Positions 16,646 to 26,673 are shown, numbered from the stretch's first letter. The stretch is 64,000 nucleotides of DNA from JAPLKB01 sp964532465 (GCA_964532465.1 CAZHHX010000016.1:10469-74468), one strand, 5' to 3'. Notes: a model not told the origin generated them from the sequence alone. A program made the numbers and translations.

Positions 16646-18496
16646 ATGAAACTGGCAGATGAATTCAAAAAAATTGCAGGCGACATAAAAATTATTGATA
16701 ATGACGAAGAAAAAGAAACATACAGCCATGACATAGGGGATGTTCCCATAATCATGACTAAAACTTTTTTTGAAATACAACCGGATTTTGTAGTCCAGCC
16801 TAAAAGTGTTGATGAGATAAAGAAAGTTCTGGCCTTCGCCAATGCCAGAAAAGTGCCGGTAATACCGAGAGGCGCCGCTTCATGGGGTTTTGGCGGAGTA
16901 ATTCCGACCAATGCAGGTATTGTCATTGATTTATCTCCTTTTAGAAATATAATTTATTTGAATAAGGCGCAAAAGACTGTATCTGTTGAAGCAGGAGCCA
17001 GATGGAGCGATATTGACATTCTGGCCAAAAAAGAAGGTTTGTGTCTGATGACCTATCCATCAAGCAAGTTTTCCACAGTTGGCGGCTGGATTTCAACAGG
17101 CGGCTACGGCATTAACAGTTTTAGATATGGCCACTTAGTCCAACAGATCGTATCCATGACAGTTGTAACAGCATCCGGTGAATCCAGAAAAATTACACCC
17201 AATGATTCTGATTTTATGTACTTTGTTTCCACTGAAGGCGAGTTTGGAATTATTGTTGAGGTGAATCTTAAATTACGCGACGTTCCCCAGGCCTCATACC
17301 CGCATCTTTTTTATTTTCCTGGTGACAACGCTGCTTTCGAATTTATTGAAAAATTTGTTAAAAACAAAGATGGGCAAAGCGCTAATCCTGATGTAATCCG
17401 CTTTCTGGATGAAAATCACTTAAATGACGTGAACGAACTCATGCATTCCAGTATATTTAAAAAAAGCGCTGGTGTGCTGGTAGAATTCAGCAGCGCTGAA
17501 GATGATGAATTATTTTTAAAGGCCATTGCCCAAATGGGTAATCTTGATGAGGCGCCGCGATATGTGGCGAGTTATTTATGGAATGAACGTCTCTTCGGCA
17601 TGAAAACAAAGCGCCTTGGCCCGACAATTCTGGCCAGTGAAAGCATTATTCCAATAGCTTCCGCGGCCGGTTTTATTAAAAAAGCAAAGAAATTGGGCGC
17701 AAATTTTGGCGTGGAAATATTTGTTGATTCTTACATCATTGATGAGAAGATGGCACTCATTATGACCAATTTTCTCTGTGATTCCAGAAAGAAGAGATAT
17801 TACATTGATTTACCGCTACAGACAATGCTTACCCAAGCAGCAATTTCCATGGGAGCTGAACCTTATGGGTTGGGCATCTGGAATGCAGCTTTCATAGATC
17901 ATCTATACAACACTGAAAAGAAACAGGACCTGCTGAACTACAAAGCAAAGGTTGATCCGAATAATATTATGAATCCAGGGAAGTTTTTTGGAATTCAATC
18001 AAAATTCTACAATATTCCGGCATTCATCTTTCGACCGGGCATTTTCAGCTTTTCCATAAAAATGCTTATTTTCCTGTCACCCGTCATTGGGAAAATTGCT
18101 ACACTGCTCATGGGGAAGGACGAGAAAATCGATAGTCTTGATTTTGAGTTGACCACTCACGCCTGTGCAAAATGTGGAAACTGTATTGCAGTGTGTCCCG
18201 CATACCTTGTTACAAAAGATGAAGAAGTCACGGCAAAAGGTAAAATTGCTCTGGCGAAAAAGCTCATTGAAGGACGCCCGGTTACCAAAAAAGAAGCTGA
18301 AAAAGTGTTTATGTGCATGCATTGTAAATCCTGTGAAGAAATATGTCAAACCAATCTGGAGCTGATGAAACTCTGGGATGCACTGGAAAAGAGGGTGGAA
18401 GCTAATTTTGGCCGACCCGAGGATAAAATCAGTGAATTTCTTAAAAAGGTTGACGATAGCAATGAATACTGGGAAATGGTAGATCGGAATAACTGA
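16646..18496 (+). CDS. FAD-binding oxidase (GlcD/D-lactate dehydrogenase type) fused to a two-cluster ferredoxin domain
   Basis: 616-aa cytoplasmic redox protein. Residues about 45-225 form a PCMH-type FAD domain (VIPRGAASWGFGGVIPTNAG, then KFSTVGGWISTGGYGINSFR). A GlcD-like C-terminal cap follows (KVDPNNIMNPGKFFGIQSKF near residue 435). Residues 505-570 add two [4Fe-4S] motifs: CAKCGNCIAVCP (C507, C510, C513, C517) and CMHCKSCEEICQ (C557, C560, C563, C567), as in GlpC/LutA or DLD-type 2-hydroxyacid dehydrogenases. It probably oxidizes a 2-hydroxyacid, or accepts electrons from or passes them to the Fe-S proteins encoded next in the operon. It is the first gene after the sigma-54 promoter. 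The substrate is unknown. Confidence 0.83.
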   Translation: MKLADEFKKIAGDIKIIDNDEEKETYSHDIGDVPIIMTKTFFEIQPDFVVQPKSVDEIKKVLAFANARKVPVIPRGAASWGFGGVIPTNAGIVIDLSPFRNIIYLNKAQKTVSVEAGARWSDIDILAKKEGLCLMTYPSSKFSTVGGWISTGGYGINSFRYGHLVQQIVSMTVVTASGESRKITPNDSDFMYFVSTEGEFGIIVEVNLKLRDVPQASYPHLFYFPGDNAAFEFIEKFVKNKDGQSANPDVIRFLDENHLNDVNELMHSSIFKKSAGVLVEFSSAEDDELFLKAIAQMGNLDEAPRYVASYLWNERLFGMKTKRLGPTILASESIIPIASAAGFIKKAKKLGANFGVEIFVDSYIIDEKMALIMTNFLCDSRKKRYYIDLPLQTMLTQAAISMGAEPYGLGIWNAAFIDHLYNTEKKQDLLNYKAKVDPNNIMNPGKFFGIQSKFYNIPAFIFRPGIFSFSIKMLIFLSPVIGKIATLLMGKDEKIDSLDFELTTHACAKCGNCIAVCPAYLVTKDEEVTAKGKIALAKKLIEGRPVTKKEAEKVFMCMHCKSCEEICQTNLELMKLWDALEKRVEANFGRPEDKISEFLKKVDDSNEYWEMVDRNN

Positions 18497-18525
18497 ACAA
18501 TTTATTGAGAGGATAATTAAAAACT

Positions 18526-19935
18526 ATGCCAAAGAAATATCATATTCACACAAAGGTAACGCCCCTTAATCTGGATTACGTGTATAAATTCAGGATTGAA
18601 CGGGGAGAAAACTGCATCAATTGCGGTCGATGCACCAAGGTGTGCATTTATGAGGCGCATAAACGCGGAAAGGGTGACCCTCGTAAAATGGCTGACCCGA
18701 ACACAGTTGTTTGCAGAAACTGTTTTCGTTGTATTCAGGAATGCCCAAGAGGAGCTTTAGAAAAGTCTCTGGATAAAGACTTTTTAAATATCGGCGGATC
18801 GCACTGGAAACCCGATATGTTTATAACTTTATGGAAGCAGGCCGAGGACGGCAAGGTGCCGGTGTCGGGCGCCGGTTATCGGGGGCCCTTTACCGGACAG
18901 GGTTTTGACAGCATGTGGACAGACATGTCGGAAATCGTTCGTCCGACACGCGACGGGATTCACGGCCGCGAATACATCAGCACTTCTGTCGAACTGGGTC
19001 GGAAACTCAATCACCTGACTTTTGATGAAAAGGGCAAACTATTATCGAAAATACATGATACTGTCGATATTCCAATTCCTATCATCTTTGATATTCCGAC
19101 GGAAAATCTGAGCCCTCATGTCAAGGTAGCAATAGTCAGGGCTGCATCGCATCTCAACACCTGTATTGTATTGCCAATAAATGATATTGCGGCAGATATC
19201 AAAAAATACATCAAAAATATCATTCCCTTAATTTCTCCTGAGGAAATTGATAAACATCAAAGCTTGATTAAAAACGCAAGAATTGTGGCTTTTGAGTATA
19301 CCGAAGACATGTTAAGCGCTTTCCCTGCATTGAAAGATAAAATTAAAAAGATAGGTAATGCCCTTACAATCGTCCGTGTTCCGGCAACGAAGTCCGTGGA
19401 AACCATTGTTTCGAAACTGGCCCGCAATGGCGCGGAAATCATCCATGTCGTTGCAGATTACCGCGGTATGGAGTTAAATGGATCAGCCAATGAAAATAAA
19501 CGTCTGGGCAAGGATATTATCCGTGCTGTCCATCTGAAATTAGTGGAGGACAGTATCCGTGATGAAGTTACAATTATCTTTTCCGGCGGTATCGCTATGG
19601 CTGAGCATGTTCCCAAGGCCATGCTTTGCGGCGCGGATTTAACGGCAGTCGATCTGCCTTTACTGATTGCTTTCGGCGCAAGATTGTATGAAAACCCGGA
19701 GAAGATTATTGTTTTTCCCGAAGGATTGGAGAAAATTTCAACACGGACAGTAATGCAGAGGGTAATTAACCTTATGGGCGCATGGCACTCACAGCTCCTG
19801 GAGGTCATGGGCGCCATGGGAATCAGGGAAGCGCGACGCCTGCGTGGTGAAACGGGCAGGGCTATATTTTTTGAAGAAATTGATAATGAAACTTTTGGAA
19901 AAATATTTAAAGAAAGAGAAAAAACAAACATATGA
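18526..19935 (+). CDS. Fe-S protein with degenerate glutamate-synthase (GltB2) barrel
   Basis: 469-aa protein. The N-terminus has two [4Fe-4S] motifs: CINCGRCTKVC (C30, C33, C36, C40) and CRNCFRCIQECPRG (C63, C66, C69, C73). The rest follows the layout of the next gene (GWxxDM-like HWKPDMFITLW, then GFDSMW, then STSVELGRKLNH), and its C-terminal half still shows IFSGGIAMAEHVPKAMLCGA, parallel to the FMN-phosphate site of glutamate synthase. The [3Fe-4S] cysteine motif, the QGAKPG loop and the GTGAAP loop are all missing, so it looks like a catalytically dead paralogue retained for electron transfer or structure. Its stop overlaps the next start by 4 nt (ATGA). I know no characterised protein of exactly this form. 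Confidence 0.7.
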   Translation: MPKKYHIHTKVTPLNLDYVYKFRIERGENCINCGRCTKVCIYEAHKRGKGDPRKMADPNTVVCRNCFRCIQECPRGALEKSLDKDFLNIGGSHWKPDMFITLWKQAEDGKVPVSGAGYRGPFTGQGFDSMWTDMSEIVRPTRDGIHGREYISTSVELGRKLNHLTFDEKGKLLSKIHDTVDIPIPIIFDIPTENLSPHVKVAIVRAASHLNTCIVLPINDIAADIKKYIKNIIPLISPEEIDKHQSLIKNARIVAFEYTEDMLSAFPALKDKIKKIGNALTIVRVPATKSVETIVSKLARNGAEIIHVVADYRGMELNGSANENKRLGKDIIRAVHLKLVEDSIRDEVTIIFSGGIAMAEHVPKAMLCGADLTAVDLPLLIAFGARLYENPEKIIVFPEGLEKISTRTVMQRVINLMGAWHSQLLEVMGAMGIREARRLRGETGRAIFFEEIDNETFGKIFKEREKTNI

Positions 19936-21413
19936 AACCATCAACCGTACAAATTAAAAAAATGCCGTCCCGATTCAAACACCAGGTGCCTAAGTATAAG
20001 GTCACAAGGTCAAACGCATGCATCAATTGTGGAACCTGCGCCAAATCATGCATCTACGGAGTTCATGAAAGGCAGGAAGGGCATAATAAAATGAGCGTGC
20101 CCATAGACTATAAGTGTATCGGTTTTGAATGCAAGGATAACGATTTTTATTGCGTGAACAAATGTCCGCGTAGCGCATTAAGCGTATCCCTTAATCCCAT
20201 GTATGAAACGTTGGGTGACTACCGATGGACAGCCGATATGATTACCGGCACCTGGATCATGGCTGAAACCGGCTATCCGCCTGAGCGAAAAGACCTTGAA
20301 TATAATACGGGCAATTCAGGAGGCGGCTTCGACAAACTGCGCTTAAAGTTTCCTTCAGGGCGTCCAAAAATTGATAAGTTTGAGATATCTACGGAAATTC
20401 CCCTGAACCGGAGAAATGACGGCAGAGCCAATGTTGTCATATCCACACCGGTATATGGCGGCGGCATGTCCTTTGGATCAGTAAGTCTGCCTACCATGGT
20501 TTCCAAGGCGCATAATGCAGCAATCTGGAACACTTTTACCTGTACAGGAGAAGGCGGATATCCGGAACTCCTTATACCCTATGATGATCACGTCATTACT
20601 CAGGTAGCCACCGGTCTGTTTGGAGTGCGCGAAGAAACAATTCAGCGGGTAAAAATAATAGAGTTTAAATACGCGCAAGGCGCAAAACCCGGTCTGGGCG
20701 GGCATCTTCTGGGAGAAAAAAACACGGAAAGTGTTGCCCGTATGAGGGAAGCTGTTAAAGGGTCTTCATTATTTTCACCTTTTCCCTTTCACTCGGTTTA
20801 TTCCATCGAAGACCATAAGAAACACATTGACTGGATTAAAGAGATCAATCCTCATGCCTTAGTTTCCGTTAAGGTGTCAACGCCTAATGATGTGGATATG
20901 GTGGCTGTCGGTTCTTACTATGCAGGTGCCCATATTATTCATATTGACGGCGGCTACGGCGGCACCGGGGCCGCGCCTGATATTGCCAAAAAGAATATTG
21001 CCATGCCCATTGAATATGCCATAGCGAAAGTCCATAATTTTTTAAAGGATGAAGGAGCGCGTGACGCTGTGACACTCATTGCATCCGGCGGCATCAGGAC
21101 GGCCTATGATCTGGCTAAAGCCATTTGCCTGGGCGCGGACGGCGCAGTCATCGGCACAGCGGAAATGGTTTCTCTGGAATGTGTCAGATGCGGCAATTGT
21201 GAATCAGGACGCGGTTGTGCTCGGGGCATAGCTTCCACCGATTCGGAACTTGCCGATTTGTTTAATGAAGAATGGGCAACACAACGTCTGACAAACATGT
21301 ACCATGCCTGGAATGTACAACTCATCGAAATATTGCAAAAGTTCGGCATGAGGAGTGTGCAGGAGCTTGTAGGCCGTACGGATTTGCTCGAACACATAGA
21401 TTACAGTAAATAA
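19932..21413 (+). CDS. Archaeal-type glutamate synthase, FMN-binding domain 2 subunit with ferredoxin motifs
   Basis: 493-aa FMN/Fe-S subunit corresponding to the central synthase domain of GltB. Motifs: an N-terminal CINCGTCAKSC (C30-C40); a second irregular cluster site (C62, C67, C74, C78); GGGMSFGSVSLPTM; CTGEGGYPE; QGAKPGLGGHL; DGGYGGTGAAP; ASGGIRTAYDLAKAICLGAD (FMN phosphate); and CVRCGNCESGRGC (C417, C420, C423, C429), the [3Fe-4S] site. This domain reduces 2-iminoglutarate, made from 2-oxoglutarate and ammonia, to glutamate. Electrons are likely from ferredoxin through the N-terminal clusters. It is translationally coupled to the preceding subunit; the glutaminase half is encoded 15 nt downstream. 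Confidence 0.85.
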   Translation: MKPSTVQIKKMPSRFKHQVPKYKVTRSNACINCGTCAKSCIYGVHERQEGHNKMSVPIDYKCIGFECKDNDFYCVNKCPRSALSVSLNPMYETLGDYRWTADMITGTWIMAETGYPPERKDLEYNTGNSGGGFDKLRLKFPSGRPKIDKFEISTEIPLNRRNDGRANVVISTPVYGGGMSFGSVSLPTMVSKAHNAAIWNTFTCTGEGGYPELLIPYDDHVITQVATGLFGVREETIQRVKIIEFKYAQGAKPGLGGHLLGEKNTESVARMREAVKGSSLFSPFPFHSVYSIEDHKKHIDWIKEINPHALVSVKVSTPNDVDMVAVGSYYAGAHIIHIDGGYGGTGAAPDIAKKNIAMPIEYAIAKVHNFLKDEGARDAVTLIASGGIRTAYDLAKAICLGADGAVIGTAEMVSLECVRCGNCESGRGCARGIASTDSELADLFNEEWATQRLTNMYHAWNVQLIEILQKFGMRSVQELVGRTDLLEHIDYSK

Positions 21414-21428
21414 AGCGGAGTCTGCTAT

Positions 21429-24047
21429 ATGGATAATGTTGAAAAAATTACACAGTCACGAAATGAAATTTGCAGCCGGGTTCCGGTTTTAAGTCCGAAC
21501 ACGGAAGAAGAAGGCGGCTGCGGTGTAACCGGTTTTATCTGCTCGATCCCTGTTACCGGAAAAAACATCTTTGAACCCTCCGCCCAGATGCATAACAGAG
21601 GCAATGGAAAGGGCGGCGGAATCGGCGCGGTAGGATTCGTTCCCGAGGCAATGGGTGTTTCTAAAGAAGTGCTGCAGGATGATTATATGCTGCATATTGC
21701 TCTTCTGGATGTGAGCGTTTGTACGGAAATTGAAGATACATTCATCAAACCGTTCTTTAAAATTGATAAATCGGAAAAACTGGCCACAATCGATGATCAC
21801 CGCAGTATCGGTCTTGATGTGCGGCCTCCGGATGTCATGCGTTATTTTGTCCGCGTCAGGGATGACGTCTTAGATAAATTCATTTCAGACAATCAATTCA
21901 CATCCATGGATAGACGGGATGCCGAAGACGAGTTTGTTTATCAGAACAGCTTCAGGATTAATACGCACTATTACGCATCCCTTGGTGATAAAAAGGCTTT
22001 TGTCATGTCTCACGGCAGGAATATGATGATCCTGAAAATCGTGGGCTATGCGGAAAATGTTGTCAAATACTACAAATTGGATGATTTCAAGGCCCATGCA
22101 TGGTTGGCGCATCAGCGTTATCCTACCCGGGGACGCGTCTGGCATCCGGGTGGCTGCCATCCCTTCAGTGCCCTCAATGAAGCATTGGTTCATAACGGTG
22201 ACTTTGCAAATTATCAGTCTGTAAATGAATATTTAAAACAACGTAACTATTATCCTTTATTTCTGACGGATACGGAAGAAGCGGCGCTTTTGCTCGATCT
22301 CTGGAGCAGGGTATATAAATACCCGCTGGAATATCTCATAGAGGCCATGGCGCCTACCTCGGAAATGGATTTTGACATGCTTCCCGTTGAAAAGCAGGAA
22401 TTGTACAAAACTATTCAAACTCATCACGTGAACGCATCGCCTGACGGGCCGTGGTTCTTTATTATTGCCAGAAATGATGTCAAAAATGATCAATTCCAAC
22501 TGATCGGCATTACGGATACTGCTATGCTCCGTCCGCAGGTTTTTGCTCTCCAGGATGGGGAAGTTCAAGTCGGGTTAATTTGTTCGGAAAAGCAGGCCAT
22601 TGATGCAACTCTGATCTCTCTGGAGCGTGAAGATCCGCGCTTCGGTCCTATTGCCGACAAATACTGGAATGCGCGCGGCGGCAGTTACACCGATGGCGGT
22701 TCCTTTATCTTCAGTCTGAAAAATACGGCTGATGGTAAAGAGCTTATCTGTACGGACAAATTCGGTAACATGATCAAAACTGCAAAAGACAAGATTGCTT
22801 GTGATGTCACAAAAAAAATAACGGTTACACCGGAATTCAATTCCATTAAAGAAAAGCTTGCCGCTTTGTTTGTTGAAAACGATTATTCAGCTACTGTTGA
22901 TAATTTATATACCTATGTAAAGGACAGCATCACCGGTTTCAGTCCGGATAAACTCCGCTTCTGTATAGATATGATTAAAAGTTATGCCGATATAAATGAT
23001 GACTGCAAGCAGGCAGTTATCAATGCCTTGACTCTTTTGAATGATCGTCGATTCAATACCGGCTCTATAAAAAGAAGCTCGCTGCAGCATGTTCTGAAGA
23101 TAAATATCGATCAGATTCTGGACGAATCGCCTGCAATCACGGAAATAACCAATTCACGGTTCAGCCGCATTAATTTCGCGACACATGAGCATCTGCGCGC
23201 ACCGAAAAACAATGAAAAAGTTCTGATTATCGACGCCGAACATTTTGAACCGGAAGGAGAACTCTGCGATGCGGTAATGATCGTGAAAGCCTTTAAGCTC
23301 GGCTGGAAACATTTCATTGTTTACAAATACAGAGGGCAACGGTTTACCGGCTGCGGTTTCGGTCCATCCACAAAAGATGTAAGAATAGATATCTACGGCG
23401 CCTCAGGCGATTATCTGGCATCAGGTATTGACGGCATGGAAATTTATGTTCACGGCAATGCTCAGGATCAACTCTGCCAGGTTATAAAAGAAGGCAAATT
23501 AGTGGTATACGGCGATGTGGGCCAGACATTCATGTACGGCGCAAAAGGCGGCGATGCTTATATCATGGGCAACGCAGCGGGAAGGCCTTTAATTAATGCC
23601 GTCGGCAAGCCGCGCGTTGTCATTAACGGAACAGCGCTGGATTATCTTGCCGAATCTTTCATGGCCGGTGATCCGCTCAAGGGCGGCGGTTTTGTTGTTT
23701 TGAACGGTATCGGTTTTGATGATGCAGACGGGTCAATTTACGAGTACGATTCGCCATACCCTGGTTCGAATATCTTTTCTCTGGCTTCCGGCGGCGCTAT
23801 TTATGTTCGTGACCCCCACAGGAAACTGGTTGATGAGCAGCTCAACGGTGGAGAGTTTGTTGAAGTTATTGATGCAGACTGGAATCTTATCAAGCCATAC
23901 CTTGAGGAGAATGAAAAACTTTTTGATATTACCATTGAAAGACTTTTAACCGTTGACGGAAACAAGAAAATACCGGCGGAAGTATATAGAAAAATCAGAC
24001 CTCTTACTGCAGTTGTTAAAAAAGATGATGATGGCTTGGAGGAGTAA
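21429..24047 (+). CDS. Glutamate synthase GltB1-GltB3 fusion: class II glutamine amidotransferase + GXGXG domain
   Basis: 872-aa protein. The N-terminal class II glutaminase begins after a 30-residue propeptide at C31 (EEGGCGVTGFI), the expected catalytic nucleophile once processed, as in GltB. Supporting motifs are MHNRGNGKGGGIGAVGF, AHQRYPTRGRVWHPGGCHPF, EALVHNGDFANY and FLTDTEEAALLLD. About residues 590-800 form the GXGXG beta-helix: GCGFGPSTKDVRIDIYGASG, MEIYVHGNAQDQL, VYGDVGQTFMYGAKGGDAYI and INAVGKPRVVING. The FMN domain that sits between these parts in bacterial GltB is here encoded by the preceding gene. It supplies ammonia from glutamine to the FMN subunit. The middle linker (about 440-580) has no obvious match. 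Confidence 0.85.
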   Translation: MDNVEKITQSRNEICSRVPVLSPNTEEEGGCGVTGFICSIPVTGKNIFEPSAQMHNRGNGKGGGIGAVGFVPEAMGVSKEVLQDDYMLHIALLDVSVCTEIEDTFIKPFFKIDKSEKLATIDDHRSIGLDVRPPDVMRYFVRVRDDVLDKFISDNQFTSMDRRDAEDEFVYQNSFRINTHYYASLGDKKAFVMSHGRNMMILKIVGYAENVVKYYKLDDFKAHAWLAHQRYPTRGRVWHPGGCHPFSALNEALVHNGDFANYQSVNEYLKQRNYYPLFLTDTEEAALLLDLWSRVYKYPLEYLIEAMAPTSEMDFDMLPVEKQELYKTIQTHHVNASPDGPWFFIIARNDVKNDQFQLIGITDTAMLRPQVFALQDGEVQVGLICSEKQAIDATLISLEREDPRFGPIADKYWNARGGSYTDGGSFIFSLKNTADGKELICTDKFGNMIKTAKDKIACDVTKKITVTPEFNSIKEKLAALFVENDYSATVDNLYTYVKDSITGFSPDKLRFCIDMIKSYADINDDCKQAVINALTLLNDRRFNTGSIKRSSLQHVLKINIDQILDESPAITEITNSRFSRINFATHEHLRAPKNNEKVLIIDAEHFEPEGELCDAVMIVKAFKLGWKHFIVYKYRGQRFTGCGFGPSTKDVRIDIYGASGDYLASGIDGMEIYVHGNAQDQLCQVIKEGKLVVYGDVGQTFMYGAKGGDAYIMGNAAGRPLINAVGKPRVVINGTALDYLAESFMAGDPLKGGGFVVLNGIGFDDADGSIYEYDSPYPGSNIFSLASGGAIYVRDPHRKLVDEQLNGGEFVEVIDADWNLIKPYLEENEKLFDITIERLLTVDGNKKIPAEVYRKIRPLTAVVKKDDDGLEE

Positions 24048-24061
24048 AGAAAGGTGCTTTG

Positions 24062-26647
24062 ATGATTTCCATATCCAGTGTCAGTACAGGTATTAAAGGA
24101 CTAGACAAAACTCTTAATTATTTGCAAATGGGCGACAATGTTGTCTTTCAGGTCGAAGATATTGAAGACTATAAAAAATTCGTCAATCCTTATATAGAAA
24201 ATGCGCTGGAAAAAGGACGGCGCATTGTTTACATGCGCTTTGCGAAACACCCGCCAGTTATAGAATCCACCGGCAAAGTCACGGTATATAAACTTAACGC
24301 TGATACAGGCTTTGAATCCTTCTCAACACAGGTTCATTATATTATCCGGCAGGAGGGGCGTGATGTTTTCTATGTCTTCGATTGCCTGTCGGATCTGCTT
24401 TTAACCTGGGCTACCGACCTGATGATCGGCAACTTTTTTGTGATTACCTGTCCCTATCTTTTTGAGCTGAATACTGTCGCTTATTTTGCTATCCTGCGCA
24501 ACCGGCATTCATATAAAACTATTGCCCGCATCAGAGAAACCACCCAGGTGCTGCTGGATGTTTATAATTATCAGGGTAAATTTTGCGTACACCCTATTAA
24601 AGCCTGGCAGCGCTATTCCCCTACGATGTTTCTTCCGCACATTATGGAAAAAGACGAATTTGTTCCCATCCTGAACAGTGTTGATGCCTCGAATTTGTTT
24701 TCCTATCTTAATCAGGCAGGCACATCCAGCGCAGAAAGAAATCTGGACTACTGGGATCGCATATTCATACAGGCAAAGGATATGCTGGAAAATCCGGAGG
24801 ACATAACAGAAAAACAGAAAATGGTGGAACAGCTTTCCCGTGTTTTAATCGGCAGGGAAAAAAGAATGCTCTCTTTGATAAAAGAATATTTTACCCTTGA
24901 AGATCTTATTGAGATTAAAGAACGGCTTATCGGAACCGGTTTCATCGGCGGGAAATCCACAGGCATGTTGCTGGCGCGCAACATTTTGCGCAAAGACCCT
25001 TCTGTAAAATGGTCGGAGCACTTGGAGATGCACGATTCTTTTTATATCGGATCGGATATCTTTTATTCCTTCATCGTTCAAAACGGCTTGTGGAAAACCC
25101 TCATGTCCCACAAAACAAAAGAAAGCTATTTTGAAAGCGCCCTGGAATTAAAAAACAAAATGCTGAAAGGAATTTTTCCGGAAGAAGTTCGGGAACAATT
25201 TCAGCTAATGCTGGAATACTATGGGCAGTCGCCAATTATCGTACGCTCAAGCAGCCTTCTGGAAGATGCTTTCGGCAATGCTTTTGCCGGAAAGTATGAA
25301 AGCTATTTCTGCGCCAATCAGGGAACGCCGGAGGAGCGTTATGAGAAGTTTGAAGAGGCAGTGAGGAAAATCTTTGCAAGTACGATGAATATAGAAGCGC
25401 TCACTTACCGACTGAAAAGAGGACTGGACCAGCAGGACGAACAGATGGCTCTGCTGGTACAGAGAGTTTCCGGTTCTTACCGCAAATATTATTTTTTCCC
25501 TGAGTTGGCCGGCGTCGGTCTGTCTTATAACACCTTTGTCTGGAAAAAAGGCATGGATCCCAGGGCGGGTATGCTCAGGCTTGTTTTCGGGCTGGGAACG
25601 AGGGCTGTAAACCGCATGGAAAATGATTATCCCCGGATTGTTGCCTTGGATAATCCCTTAATCAAGCCATTTGCCAAACCGGAAGATGCGGGACGCTTTT
25701 CTCAACATTATGTTGATGTTTTGAACCTGGAGGAAAATCATTTTCAGACTTTATCCTTTGCGGAAGCGCTCAATGACGACCTGAAAGCACGTCTTGACCT
25801 CATCGGCTCCCGCAATATTGCCGCCGGCGAACAGATGAAAGCATTGGGGAAAAACAGGGATGTGTGGTTGCTTACCTTTGATGAATTGCTTTCCTCAACG
25901 AAATTCCCCGATCTGATGTCGGGAATGCTTAAACGACTGGAATCAGTCTACGACTATCCCGTGGATATTGAATTTACGGCAAACTTCAATTCCGATGGAA
26001 AAGTGCAGATCAATCTTCTGCAATGCCGGCCCTTTCAGATAAAAGGCATGCACAGCCGCGCGAAAATTCCTGATAAAATCAAGAAGAATAAAACGTTGCT
26101 GAGGCAGGAAGGCAATTTCATGGGCGGCAGTGTTTATGAAAGAATTTCGCAAATCATTTATATTGATCCAAAAAGATACTCTGAACTCCAGCTTTCAGAA
26201 AAATATAATGTTGCCAGATTGGTAGGCAAAATAAATAAGGCTATTAATAATCGGGATGAAAATCCGACAATTCTTTTCGGACCGGGCCGCTGGGGTACAA
26301 CAACTCCGGCAATGGGTGTACCGGTTACTTTTTCCGAGATCAACAATATCGCGGCCATCGCGGAAATAGCATACAATGAGGGAAGTTTGGTCCCTGATTT
26401 ATCTTTCGGCACACATTTTTTTCAGGACATGGTGGAGATGAATATCTTTTATATGGCTATCTATCCGGAGCAGGAAAAAGTTATTTTCAATACATCCGTC
26501 ATGGAATCAATGCCGAATATCATAGAAAAGATTTCATCGGAGGATCGCCAATACGCCGATGTTGTCCGCGTATATGATGTCCGGGAAAAGAATTTAATAT
26601 TGTTTTCAGATATTGTAGCACAGGAAATGGTCTGCTTCTTCGAATAA
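24062..26647 (+). CDS. KaiC-like N-terminus fused to PEP-synthase-type ATP-grasp domain (paralogue B)
   Basis: 861-aa paralogue of the protein at 13689-16304, with long identical stretches such as WATDLMIGNFFV and CPYLFELNTVAYF. The N-terminal KaiC-like part lacks a Walker A loop (YLQMGDNVVFQVEDIEDYKK). The ATP-grasp domain has PIIVRSSSLLEDAFGNAFAG and ALLVQRVSGSYRK. The C-terminal LFGPGRWGTTTPAMGVPVT segment is shared with paralogue A, and no phosphohistidine swivel domain is seen. The ATG at 24062 is preferred over the adjoining TTG. It follows the glutaminase gene by 14 nt, so it belongs to the operon. A regulatory kinase or phosphotransferase acting on the complex is one hypothesis; no substrate can be named. 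Confidence 0.73.
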   Translation: MISISSVSTGIKGLDKTLNYLQMGDNVVFQVEDIEDYKKFVNPYIENALEKGRRIVYMRFAKHPPVIESTGKVTVYKLNADTGFESFSTQVHYIIRQEGRDVFYVFDCLSDLLLTWATDLMIGNFFVITCPYLFELNTVAYFAILRNRHSYKTIARIRETTQVLLDVYNYQGKFCVHPIKAWQRYSPTMFLPHIMEKDEFVPILNSVDASNLFSYLNQAGTSSAERNLDYWDRIFIQAKDMLENPEDITEKQKMVEQLSRVLIGREKRMLSLIKEYFTLEDLIEIKERLIGTGFIGGKSTGMLLARNILRKDPSVKWSEHLEMHDSFYIGSDIFYSFIVQNGLWKTLMSHKTKESYFESALELKNKMLKGIFPEEVREQFQLMLEYYGQSPIIVRSSSLLEDAFGNAFAGKYESYFCANQGTPEERYEKFEEAVRKIFASTMNIEALTYRLKRGLDQQDEQMALLVQRVSGSYRKYYFFPELAGVGLSYNTFVWKKGMDPRAGMLRLVFGLGTRAVNRMENDYPRIVALDNPLIKPFAKPEDAGRFSQHYVDVLNLEENHFQTLSFAEALNDDLKARLDLIGSRNIAAGEQMKALGKNRDVWLLTFDELLSSTKFPDLMSGMLKRLESVYDYPVDIEFTANFNSDGKVQINLLQCRPFQIKGMHSRAKIPDKIKKNKTLLRQEGNFMGGSVYERISQIIYIDPKRYSELQLSEKYNVARLVGKINKAINNRDENPTILFGPGRWGTTTPAMGVPVTFSEINNIAAIAEIAYNEGSLVPDLSFGTHFFQDMVEMNIFYMAIYPEQEKVIFNTSVMESMPNIIEKISSEDRQYADVVRVYDVREKNLILFSDIVAQEMVCFFE

Positions 26648-26673
26648 TACCCCGCTGCTTGCGGCAGGCCGTT
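26648..26673. repeat. GC-rich palindromic 3'-end repeat (copy 1)
   Basis: The 26-nt space between two convergent genes carries TACCCCGCTGCTTGCGGCAG, a copy of the stem-loop family also found after thiC, the L,D-transpeptidase gene and fmdB. It probably serves as a shared terminator. Confidence 0.5.
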
